64,000 nucleotides of DNA, from the NCBI RefSeq assembly GCF_000170895.1, contig NZ_ABCS01000036.1, positions 21,033 to 85,032 of the forward strand, given 5' to 3'. Source of the DNA: Plesiocystis pacifica SIR-1. Its GTDB lineage: Bacteria > Myxococcota_A > Polyangia > Nannocystales > Nannocystaceae. Numbering within the stretch: the stretch's first letter is position 1; every line of letters begins with the position of its first letter. Below, in pieces: positions 57,510-64,000 of the stretch. Under the pieces are notes generated by a model. The model searched no databases, was not told where the DNA came from, and saw only the letters and a program-made list of their open reading frames with translations. Made by a program: the position numbers and the translations under genes.

Positions 57510-58193
57510 CTACTCGCTGGCGGTGGTCGTCTTGGGCGTATAGACCGGGGTGCAGGTCGTCTCGAGCTTGGCCTTGTCGAAGCCCGGCGGCACCGACTTG
57601 CCGCCGTCGACGGTGTTGCGCTCGAACATCAGGTACACGCAGGGCGTGCCCAGCTCGTCGGGGTTGCCGCCCTCGCGCTTTTTGTCGCAGGCCTGGCGCC
57701 CGTAGGTGTCGGGGACCTCGTAGACCCGAAACCAGGTGTTGCCCACGGGCTGCTGGAAGCCCGCCGCGACCAGGATGAAGCGCGCGTCGGCCTCGAGGGT
57801 CAGGGGAATCTCCTCGACGCCCTCGGGGAACAGCTGGATCTCCTTGTCGGCCAGGTACTCGTCGCCGAGCGCGGCCTCGTGGTCCTCCCACAGCTCGCCG
57901 GCGTCGAGGTTGCGCGTGGCCAGGTCGCCGCTGAGCTGGTAGAGGCGGACGACCGTGGGCAGCGGGTTGCCCTCGGAGTCGAGGTTGAGCGCCGCGTCGG
58001 CCTGCATCCCGACCACGACCTCTTCGAACGCGTAGTCGTCGGGGGAGCAGCTCTCGCGCTCTTGCTTCTTCTTGCACGCGCTCAGGCCGAACGAGGCGGA
58101 CAGGCCCAAGGTCAGTCCCAGGGCCAGGCTGAGCCCGCGGGCGCGGGGCGAGGTCACGAGGAGGGGGGAATCGGCGAGGACGGGGCGGGGCAT
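57510..58193 (-). CDS. tssJ: T6SS outer-membrane lipoprotein TssJ
   Basis: A 227-residue predicted lipoprotein: signal peptide ending in F-G-L-S-A-C (Cys40) and a beta-rich domain that contains the TssJ pattern of P-T-V-V-R-L-Y-Q-L, D-x-x-x-L-G-D-E-Y (family loop L1 region) and A-R-F-I-L-V-A-A-G-F. It anchors the TssM periplasmic end to the outer membrane. Extra Cys residues (about 49, 176, 192 and 216) are unusual for TssJ and may form disulfides. It lies 61 bp upstream of tssK in the operon. Confidence 0.87.
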   Translation of the reverse strand: MPRPVLADSPLLVTSPRARGLSLALGLTLGLSASFGLSACKKKQERESCSPDDYAFEEVVVGMQADAALNLDSEGNPLPTVVRLYQLSGDLATRNLDAGELWEDHEAALGDEYLADKEIQLFPEGVEEIPLTLEADARFILVAAGFQQPVGNTWFRVYEVPDTYGRQACDKKREGGNPDELGTPCVYLMFERNTVDGGKSVPPGFDKAKLETTCTPVYTPKTTTASE

Positions 58194-58261
58194 CGCGGTG
58201 GAATCTCGGGGCGCGTTTGGTGAGGGGGTGGACGGGGGTGGAAAGCGAGTGTAGGCGGGGT

Positions 58262-61200
58262 CTACTGGCCGAGGGCTGCCAGGCGCGCCGGATCGAAGGG
58301 TACACCCCGACGCGCCAGCGCGGCCACGCAGCTGGGGTCGCCGTGGTGGTGCCACACGCCCTCTGGCGAGGACCGGCTCAGCAGCTGCCGGGTCTGGCCG
58401 CGGCGATCGAACTCGGACACGGTCACGACGGCCTCCCCACCGTCCGAGCGGGGGGCGAGGGTCAGGGCCAGATCGAAGGTGTCACCGACCCGGCTCGCCA
58501 GGGTGTTGCGCTCGCGACCAAAGCCGCCGAGGACCAGGCCCTCGACGCAGGTCGACAGGGCCTCCTCGGGGGTCGGCGAGCGCAGGCTGAGCACGACCTG
58601 GGCCAGGCCGCGCTCGAGCCCGGACCAGATGCTCGCCAGGCCCGACCCGCCGCCGCGGTGGACCATGAGGCGGGTCGCCCCGGCGTCGACGGCCAGGGAG
58701 ATGGAGGCCCCGGTCAGGCCCGGCTCGGCGTCGAACACCAGGGCGCCGTTGGGCGGCGCGACCCGGCCGCCGGTACGGACCAGGGCGAGGCGTTCGGCGG
58801 CGATGTTGCCCAGCTCGTGACCGAGGGCGGAGAGCAAGGGCGCGCCGTCCGTGCCCTCGCCCAGGCACAGCAGCAGGCTCCCGCGGCCGCGGAACAGCGC
58901 GACCAGGAGCTCGGCCAGGGCCGGGGGCAGCACGCCCTCGGCGACGAGCTCGACGAGCCCCTCCCCGCGGGTTGGGGCCGGGCGCTCGATGACCACCACC
59001 GGCCCGCCCGGGGCCACGCTCGCGTGGGCGCCCCGGATGTGGGAGCCGTCGGCGAGGTAGAGGTCGAGCCAGGGGTGGGTCTCGTCCCAGCGCACCCGGG
59101 CGTCGGCGAGGCGGCGGACCAGCAGGCCCACGGCGTCGGGGCCGGAGAAGCCCGCCGGCAGGCGCTCGCGCCCGTCCTCGCGCACGACCCAGACCTGGTG
59201 CGGACCGCGGACGACCACCTCGCGCACGGAGGGGTCGGACATCGCGTCGGTCAAGGGCCCGTACTCGAACAGCTCGCGCAGCAGGGCCTGGGCCTCGGAC
59301 TCGGTGTCGTCGAGGTCGAGCTCGGGGTGCTCCTTGTCGAGCACCGCGATGCGCCGCTTGGCGCCCACCCGCGCGGCCTTGCGCTGCTTCTCGCCGTCAT
59401 CGGGGAGGTCCCCGCCGCTGACCCCGAGGTCCGAGAGCATGTCCCGAAGGACCCGCGCGCGGGCCACGTAGTCCGGCGGGCTGCGGCGCAGGATCTTGTC
59501 GAAGGCCGGCTTTTGCTCGGGCTCCTTGCGCCGGCGCTTTTGGGCGACGAAGGTCCGCGTCGCGGCGTGGGGGTTGGGCGGCGGCTGGGCCGGGCTCTTT
59601 TTCTTGGCAGCGGGCTCGGGCTCGAGCTCTTCGATCTCCGGCTGCGGCGCGGGGGTGGCCTGGGGCGCCCGATCGACGATCGTCGACGCGGAGTGCGAGT
59701 CGGAAGCCGGGTTCATCGAGGGCGGCGCGCCCATCGACGGCGGCGCGCCCATCGACGGCGGCGCGGCGTCCATCGACGGCGGGCCGGCGTCCATCGACGG
59801 AGGTCCATCCATCGAGGGTGGGCCTCCCAGCGAGGGCGGCGAGTCCATCGCCGGTGGGCCTCCCAGCGAGGGCGGCGAGTCCATCGCCGGCGGCGCGGCG
59901 TCCATCGACGGCGGTCCTCCCCCCATCGACGGCGGTCCCTCCATCGAAGGCGGGCCTCCTCCCATCGACGGCGGCCCATCCATCGACGGCGGGCCTCCTC
60001 CAATCGACGGCGGCCCATCCATCGACGGCGGGCCTCCTCCCATCGACGGCGGCCCATCCATCGACGGCGGGCCTCCTCCCATCGACGGCGGGCCTCCTCC
60101 CATCGACGGCGGGCCTCCTCCCATCGACGGCGGTCCCTCCATCGACGGCGGTCCCTCCATCGACGGCGGTCCCTCCATCGACGGCGGTCCTCCCATCGAC
60201 GGCGGTCCTCCCATCGACGGCGGTCCCTCCATCGACGGCGGTCCCTCCATCGACGGCTCGTCCGGCTCGATCTCCTCGAGCTCTTCGATCTCCTCGAGCT
60301 CTTCAATCTCCTCGATCTCGACGGGCGCAGACGAGAAGCTGGGCGGCTCGGCCGATCCTGGGCGTGGCGGACGGTTGCCGCCGCTGCCGTAGTCTCCACC
60401 GCCCCCGTACTGACCGTCGCCGTAGTAGCCCTGCTGGCCCTGCTGACCTTGCTGCTGCTGGCTCCACTGGTCTTGCTGCTGACCCTGCTGACCCCACTGG
60501 TCCTGCTGGCCCTGCTGACTCCACTGGTCCTGCTGGCCCTGCTGCTCGTGGCCCTGCTGGCCCTGCTGACTCCACTGGCTCTGCTGACCCTGGTCATGGC
60601 CGCCGGACTGCTGGCCCCACTGGCTCTGCTGACCTTGCTGACCTTGCTGACCCTGCTGGTCATAGCCGCCGGACTGCTGCCCCCACTGGCCCTGCTGGTC
60701 GTAGCCCTGCTGCTGCTGGTCGTAGCCCTGCTGCTGCTGGTCGTAGCCCTGCTGCTGCTGGCCCCACTGCCCCTGCTCGTAACCCTGCTGCTGCTGCTGG
60801 CCCTGCTGAGCCCACTGACCCTGCTGGTCGTAGCCCTGCTGGCCCTGCTGCTGCTGGCCCCACTGACCTTGCTGGCCTTGCTGGTCGTAGCCCTGCTGCT
60901 GCTGACCCCACTGGCCTTGCTGGCCTTGCTGGTCGTAGCCCTGCTGGCCCCACTGTCCCTGCTGGTCCTGCTGCCACTGGCCTTGCTGGTCGTAGCCCTG
61001 CTGCCCGCCGCCACCGATCTCGCCGGCGACGGAGCCCGAGGCTCGCGCCTGGCGGAGCGCGTCGACCTGATCGGGCGAGGCCATCTGCGTCGAGCCCGTC
61101 TGCACGGGCACCTGGGGAGCCGGCGGCGGCAGCTGCTGGCCGGGGAGCGCGACCTCGATCTTCACGTGGCAGACGTAGACCTCGTCTTGCAAGGTGATGG

Positions 61201-61429
61201 GCGCGCTGCCCTGGATGCGCTGACCGTTGATGAAGGTCCCGTTGGTCGACTGCAGGTCGGTGATGTAGAGGTAGCCGTCCTGACCGATCTGGAGGACCGC
61301 ATGACGGCTCGAGATGCCGCGCTCGGCGAGCACGAGGTCGTTGGCCGAGACGCGGCCAATGGTCACCTCGGCCTTGTCGATGGTTTCGATGCGCGGAGGC
61401 TCGCCCTGGGTCGAGATCCTGATTTGCAT
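58262..61429 (-). CDS. FHA protein with Gln-rich and P-S-M-x-G-P-P repeats and degenerate CpaF-like ATPase domain
   Basis: A 1055-residue protein. Residues 1-95 are an FHA domain (I-G-R26-V-S-A-N-D, S-S-R-H near 40-43, S-T-N-G-T-F-I at 61-67). About 141-345 is a Gln/Gly/Tyr/Trp-rich repeat of the type G-Y-D-Q-Q-G-Q-W-G-Q, and about 390-575 is a repeat of P-S-M-[EDG]-G-P-P; both look disordered. The C-terminal 400 residues resemble CpaF/TadA secretion ATPases: M-S-D-P-S-V-R-E-V-V-V-R-G, D-G-S-H-I-R-G-A, and a nucleotide loop at about 853-861. There the expected G-x-x-G-x-G-K-T reads G-E-G-T-D-G-A-P, with no Lys, so ATP hydrolysis is unlikely. Probably a phospho-dependent scaffold of the T6SS. 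ATG 61429 is used because the FHA domain starts there. Confidence 0.83.
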   Translation of the reverse strand: MQIRISTQGEPPRIETIDKAEVTIGRVSANDLVLAERGISSRHAVLQIGQDGYLYITDLQSTNGTFINGQRIQGSAPITLQDEVYVCHVKIEVALPGQQLPPPAPQVPVQTGSTQMASPDQVDALRQARASGSVAGEIGGGGQQGYDQQGQWQQDQQGQWGQQGYDQQGQQGQWGQQQQGYDQQGQQGQWGQQQQGQQGYDQQGQWAQQGQQQQQGYEQGQWGQQQQGYDQQQQGYDQQQQGYDQQGQWGQQSGGYDQQGQQGQQGQQSQWGQQSGGHDQGQQSQWSQQGQQGHEQQGQQDQWSQQGQQDQWGQQGQQQDQWSQQQQGQQGQQGYYGDGQYGGGGDYGSGGNRPPRPGSAEPPSFSSAPVEIEEIEELEEIEELEEIEPDEPSMEGPPSMEGPPSMGGPPSMGGPPSMEGPPSMEGPPSMEGPPSMGGGPPSMGGGPPSMGGGPPSMDGPPSMGGGPPSMDGPPSIGGGPPSMDGPPSMGGGPPSMEGPPSMGGGPPSMDAAPPAMDSPPSLGGPPAMDSPPSLGGPPSMDGPPSMDAGPPSMDAAPPSMGAPPSMGAPPSMNPASDSHSASTIVDRAPQATPAPQPEIEELEPEPAAKKKSPAQPPPNPHAATRTFVAQKRRRKEPEQKPAFDKILRRSPPDYVARARVLRDMLSDLGVSGGDLPDDGEKQRKAARVGAKRRIAVLDKEHPELDLDDTESEAQALLRELFEYGPLTDAMSDPSVREVVVRGPHQVWVVREDGRERLPAGFSGPDAVGLLVRRLADARVRWDETHPWLDLYLADGSHIRGAHASVAPGGPVVVIERPAPTRGEGLVELVAEGVLPPALAELLVALFRGRGSLLLCLGEGTDGAPLLSALGHELGNIAAERLALVRTGGRVAPPNGALVFDAEPGLTGASISLAVDAGATRLMVHRGGGSGLASIWSGLERGLAQVVLSLRSPTPEEALSTCVEGLVLGGFGRERNTLASRVGDTFDLALTLAPRSDGGEAVVTVSEFDRRGQTRQLLSRSSPEGVWHHHGDPSCVAALARRGVPFDPARLAALGQ
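59713..60258 (-). repeat. P-S-M-(E/D/G)-G-P-P coding repeats
   Basis: More than twenty 18- to 24-bp units encode P-S-M-[EDG]-G-[GP]-P. Nearly identical neighbouring copies suggest expansion by slippage or recombination. They lie inside the FHA/pseudo-ATPase gene. Confidence 0.88.
60403..61010 (-). repeat. Gln-rich coding repeats (prion-like segment)
   Basis: Degenerate 24- to 33-bp units built on cag/ggc codons encode repeats of Q-Q-G-Y-D-Q-Q-G-Q-W type, about 200 residues of Gln, Gly, Tyr and Trp with very few charges. Confidence 0.88.
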
Positions 61430-61733
61430 GAGCGGTCCTGGGGACCCGAGGATGACCCGGCTCGCGCCGTGGTCCAACAGCTTTCTCACTCCAGTGCGGA
61501 TCCCCAGCTCGAGCCCTGCGTGGGCTTGATCCAAAGCGCGAAAAATCCTCGCAGCGCCGCCTTCGGCTCTCCGTGACCCCCGCCGACGCCCCGATGAGCC
61601 CGACCACGGCCGGCCCCGGGGGCCCGCCTCCAAGCGGGTAGCCCCTCGCCCCTGATTGGGACAGAAATCGCCGTTGCGCGCCCTGTAACGGGCCCTTGAC
61701 GTTGACTTCGGCGGTGGCCTGCTGTACGCATGA
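61430..61733. promoter_or_regulatory. Divergent intergenic region upstream of the T6SS FHA gene
   Basis: A 304-bp gap between the T6SS operon (minus) and a lipoprotein pair (plus). It is likely to hold the operon promoter. No sigma-54 -24/-12 element or clear sigma-70 pair was found for the minus strand. Two TTGAC boxes (61696-61706) occur on the plus strand without a good -10. No gene is supported here. Confidence 0.4.
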
Positions 61734-62390
61734 ATGCCGAAAATGCGCGCGCCCGCCTTCCATCACCAGCGAATCGTGCGGACGCTGAGCGTCCTTGCCC
61801 TGTCCCTCGGCCTGAGCACCACCACCGGCTGTGCCAAGCGCCTCCGGCTGACGCCGGCCGAGTTCGAGCGCATCGACAAGCAAGAGCAGGCTGTCGATGA
61901 CCTCCGCGTGTTCGTGAGCAAGAAGCTCATCGTCATCTACGAGGAGGCCGGCGACGACGAGGACTACGACGTCAACAAGACGATCACGGAGTCCAACGAG
62001 GACAACCTCCTCAAGGTGATCATCGCCAAGAACACCCGCGGCGTGATCGTCGACACCGACCAAAAGAACGGCGCCCCGCTGATGTGGGTGACCTTCACCT
62101 CGAGCTGCAAGGACAAGGACTGCGCCTACGGCTTCGTGCAGGCCGAGGACGGCGTGTTCCGCCTCGCCGTGATGCCCGAGCGCGAGGGCTACAAGCCCCC
62201 CCGGGCCTACTACATCAACCACCCCAAGCGGCAGATGGAGCCCGGCAAGCTCAAGTCGCTGGCCGAGAAGAACGACGTCTACTTGTGGAAGAACAAGCGC
62301 GGCAAGGTCTTCTCCATCGACCTGATCGTCAAAAAGCGCAAGGTCAACAAGACCGACACCAAGGTCATCCGCGACGAGGGCATCAAGTGA
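61734..62390 (+). CDS. Lipoprotein of unknown function
   Basis: A 218-residue predicted lipoprotein (signal to S-T-T-T-G-C, Cys33). The mature protein has charged helices near 40-75, then beta strands (V-I-I-A-K-N-T-R-G-V-I-V-D, W-V-T-F-T-S-S-C) with one Cys pair candidate (S-C-K-D-K-D-C), and a Lys-rich C-terminus. I do not recognise a family. It is followed at once by a second lipoprotein gene (stop and start share one base), and both lie between tagH and the T6SS operon, so they may be T6SS accessory proteins. The ATG at 61734 gives a standard signal peptide. Confidence 0.72.
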   Translation: MPKMRAPAFHHQRIVRTLSVLALSLGLSTTTGCAKRLRLTPAEFERIDKQEQAVDDLRVFVSKKLIVIYEEAGDDEDYDVNKTITESNEDNLLKVIIAKNTRGVIVDTDQKNGAPLMWVTFTSSCKDKDCAYGFVQAEDGVFRLAVMPEREGYKPPRAYYINHPKRQMEPGKLKSLAEKNDVYLWKNKRGKVFSIDLIVKKRKVNKTDTKVIRDEGIK

Positions 62391-63421
62391 TGCGGCGCGA
62401 CGCCTTCACCTCCCTCGGCCTGGCCCTGCTGCTGGGCGCGGCCGCGGCCGCCACGGCCGTCGCCTGCAAGAAGGGCCCGACCGGCCCCATGCCCCTGTGC
62501 ACCGCCGAGGTCGCCAGCGGCACCGCCGTCGAGTCCGAGGTCCAAGAGCTCCCCGCGGACATCTGGTTCTCGATCCTCCTGTCCAACTTCGACCGGGACA
62601 AGATGCTCCCGGCCGACGCGCCCCAGGACTGCACGGGCTCCGACTCCCTCACCCCCACCTTGCCCCCGCGCATCGAGGGCGAGGAGGAGGCCGAGCCGAA
62701 CACCGTCTCGGGCTGCCCCGTGGGCAAGGACATCGAGACCGGCCGGCTCCCCGCCCGCCCGCTGACCGACGCCGACATCGTCATCAACGAGGGCCCCGAG
62801 GGCTCGAGCCTCGTGTGGGTCAAGGCCACCCACTACGACTCTGGCGAGGCCGTCGGGCCCGTCGCCCGGGTCGAGTGGACCGACAAGGGCGTCGCCGTGC
62901 GCAACCTCGGCACCCTGCGCGCCTACGCCGAGAAGGCCCGCATGCGCATCGAGGTCACCGGCGCCGGCGCCAAGCTGCTCGTGGTCGAGAGCGACAACTG
63001 CAGCTTCGACGACAAGATCTGCCAGCGGATCATGAAGCTGCTGCCCGTCGTCAACGATCGCTTCGTCACCGTCCCCCTCAAGCAATCCGCCGACGAGGGC
63101 GGCGCCTGCCTCGGCGAGGCCGAGTTCGCGATGTTCGAGCAGTACACCTCCGACCTACCCGACGGTTGGGTGCGCAAGTTCGAGATCGTCCGCAGCGTGA
63201 GCTTCGACGGCGAGGCCCCCCTGGTCGCCGAGCAGATCGTCATCCGCGACAAGGACCCCGAGCAGCCCGAGGCCCCGCCCCAGGACTTCCGCTCGGCCGC
63301 CAACGACCGCAGCCTGCTCTACCAGGACCGCTACTTCGAGACCCGCAAGAGCGTCTGGGACGAGATGATCGAGAACTACGGCTCGGTCGCCCACGACGCG
63401 ACGGTCGAGGACGAAGAGTAG
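62390..63421 (+). CDS. Lipoprotein of unknown function, coupled to the preceding lipoprotein
   Basis: A 343-residue predicted lipoprotein (signal to A-T-A-V-A-C, Cys26). It has a Cys-bearing domain (about 35-120) and a larger beta-rich part (about 120-300) with C-S-F-D-D-K-I-C and V-K-A-T-H-Y-D-S. No known domain recognised. The ATG at 62390 shares its first base with the upstream TGA (TGATG), indicating coupled translation. A hairpin terminator follows it. Confidence 0.72.
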   Translation: MRRDAFTSLGLALLLGAAAAATAVACKKGPTGPMPLCTAEVASGTAVESEVQELPADIWFSILLSNFDRDKMLPADAPQDCTGSDSLTPTLPPRIEGEEEAEPNTVSGCPVGKDIETGRLPARPLTDADIVINEGPEGSSLVWVKATHYDSGEAVGPVARVEWTDKGVAVRNLGTLRAYAEKARMRIEVTGAGAKLLVVESDNCSFDDKICQRIMKLLPVVNDRFVTVPLKQSADEGGACLGEAEFAMFEQYTSDLPDGWVRKFEIVRSVSFDGEAPLVAEQIVIRDKDPEQPEAPPQDFRSAANDRSLLYQDRYFETRKSVWDEMIENYGSVAHDATVEDEE

Positions 63422-63440
63422 ACCCTCGTCGCCCACGGCA

Positions 63441-63476
63441 AGAAGAGCGCGGGTGTCCTCGGACACCGCGCTCTTC
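63441..63476. terminator. Bidirectional hairpin terminator between convergent genes
   Basis: The arms agaagagcgcg(g)gtgtcc and ggacaccgcgctcttct pair over 17 bp with one bulged G and a 2-base centre. It is centred between the lipoprotein gene (plus) and tagH (minus) and could end both transcripts. Confidence 0.7.
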
Positions 63477-63510
63477 TCGTATCTGCCTGGTATCTGCGAA
63501 GCCGAGCCTG

Positions 63511-64000
63511 CTAGCTGCTGCCCACTTCGGAGTAAGCCCGGGCGAACTCGGGACCAAAGACCAGCGCGGCCACGCCCCGCTCCTCGATGTTCTCCGCGTA
63601 GCGCTCCGTGTACTTCTTCCACGCCGACGCCGACTTGTTGAGCCCGCCCACGCCGCGCTCGATCTCTGCTGGGCGGAACTGGTCGAGCATCGCCTGCGTG
63701 CCCTCGACGACGCCGTTGATCAGCGCGACCTGGTGGAGCATGAAGTCGCTGTAGACCGCCGAGAGCTGGGCGTTGCGCTCGGGGCCGCCGCGGCGCCAAT
63801 CGAGCAGGTAGTCGAGCACGTTGCGGGCATCGGCGGCGGCGTGCAGGGGCGTGTACTCGCGGATGGTCCGCACGCCCATCTCCTCGCCGAAGCGGGCCTG
63901 GACGTTGCGGATCTCGACGAAGGCCTGGGCCGTGGTCTGGAGGATCTCGGCCATGCGCGCGAGGAAGGCCGCGGCCTCGTCGTCGTTGCCCGGGGGCTCG
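63511..64000 (-). CDS. tagH: T6SS-associated TagH-like FHA protein, C-terminal part (cut by window end)
   Basis: An open frame that enters from the window edge at 64000; only the last 162 residues are present. They match the C-terminal helical domain of TagH/ImpI-type T6SS FHA proteins: R-E-Y-T-P-L-H-A-A-A-D-A, V-L-D-Y-L-L-D-W (family A-L-x-x-L-L), H-Q-V-A-L-I-N-G-V-V-E-G, and the terminal W-K-K-Y-T-E-R-Y-A-E-N followed by F-G-P-E-F-A-R-A-Y. The N-terminal FHA domain should lie beyond the window. It is a likely reader of phosphothreonine on T6SS components. Confidence 0.75.
   Translation of the reverse strand, partial: EPPGNDDEAAAFLARMAEILQTTAQAFVEIRNVQARFGEEMGVRTIREYTPLHAAADARNVLDYLLDWRRGGPERNAQLSAVYSDFMLHQVALINGVVEGTQAMLDQFRPAEIERGVGGLNKSASAWKKYTERYAENIEERGVAALVFGPEFARAYSEVGSS

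Noticed and set aside
61696..61730. Sigma-70 promoter (TTGACG/TTGACT) before the lipoprotein pair
   Set aside because: No hexamer resembling TATAAT at 15-18 bp; the best candidate matches only two or three of six bases.

Overview
The window is very GC-rich and densely packed, with strong third-position GC bias. It is rich in lipoproteins whose signal peptide is followed by an acidic Thr/Ser/Glu/Asp/Gly linker, and it carries FHA proteins, a Ser/Thr kinase, bacterial Thg1, VIT/vWA and copper-monooxygenase/cytochrome lipoproteins. This points to a myxobacterium, most likely of the Nannocystineae type (inference from gene content and style, not from a search). I saw no rRNA, tRNA, insertion sequence, prophage or CRISPR array.

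Region by region. (1) 0.1-6 kb: a translationally coupled minus-strand operon for a complex iron-sulfur molybdoenzyme: a fused four-cluster ferredoxin/NrfD membrane subunit, the Mo catalytic subunit, and a TorD-type chaperone with a long C-terminal extension. A SulP anion transporter diverges from it (6.2-8 kb). (2) 8-29.6 kb: mainly single genes and short operons. They include a lipoprotein joining a degenerate M35 protease-like domain to a VMO-I domain, a GhrA-type dehydrogenase, a metallophosphoesterase whose tail overlaps a histidine phosphatase on the other strand, ttcA, an UbiB kinase, nucleoside hydrolase plus HD hydrolase, a cytochrome/PHM-type copper monooxygenase, an operon of VIT-vWA, ECF sigma and a small protein, a di-heme MauG-like peroxidase with a partner lipoprotein, and a polynucleotide-kinase-like protein coupled to Thg1. 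(3) 29.8-35.8 kb: a six-gene purine-degradation operon from urate to glyoxylate: FAD urate hydroxylase candidate, allantoinase, allantoicase, OHCU decarboxylase, HIU hydrolase and a CitE-like DUF6986 protein. (4) 35.8-41.6 kb: lipoproteins, small membrane proteins, a PD-(D/E)XK-like protein, and a TetR regulator divergent from a ferritin-like metal-dependent hydrolase across two palindromes. (5) 41.6-64 kb: a type VI secretion locus. It holds tagH (cut by the window end), an FHA/pseudo-ATPase scaffold, tssJ, tssK, tssL, tssM, tagF, tssB and tssC. Downstream are a Ser/Thr kinase, a membrane FHA-LysM-MepA peptidase, and a DUF4157 protein with a Cys-His-Asp domain that looks like an effector.

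How it fits together. The T6SS half combines baseplate (TssK), membrane complex (TssJ, TssL, TssM) and sheath (TssB, TssC) with a threonine-phosphorylation module. The kinase tail carries four T-M-V/M-L-D motifs suited to FHA binding, and three FHA or FHA-associated proteins lie close by. One of them spans the membrane and ends in a peptidoglycan endopeptidase, which suggests a phospho-controlled way to open the wall for the T6SS or to anchor it there. TssA, E, F, G, H, Hcp and VgrG are not in the window. Operons are tightly coupled by 4-bp stop/start overlaps, and eight of nine convergent gene pairs are separated by 24 bp or less or overlap.
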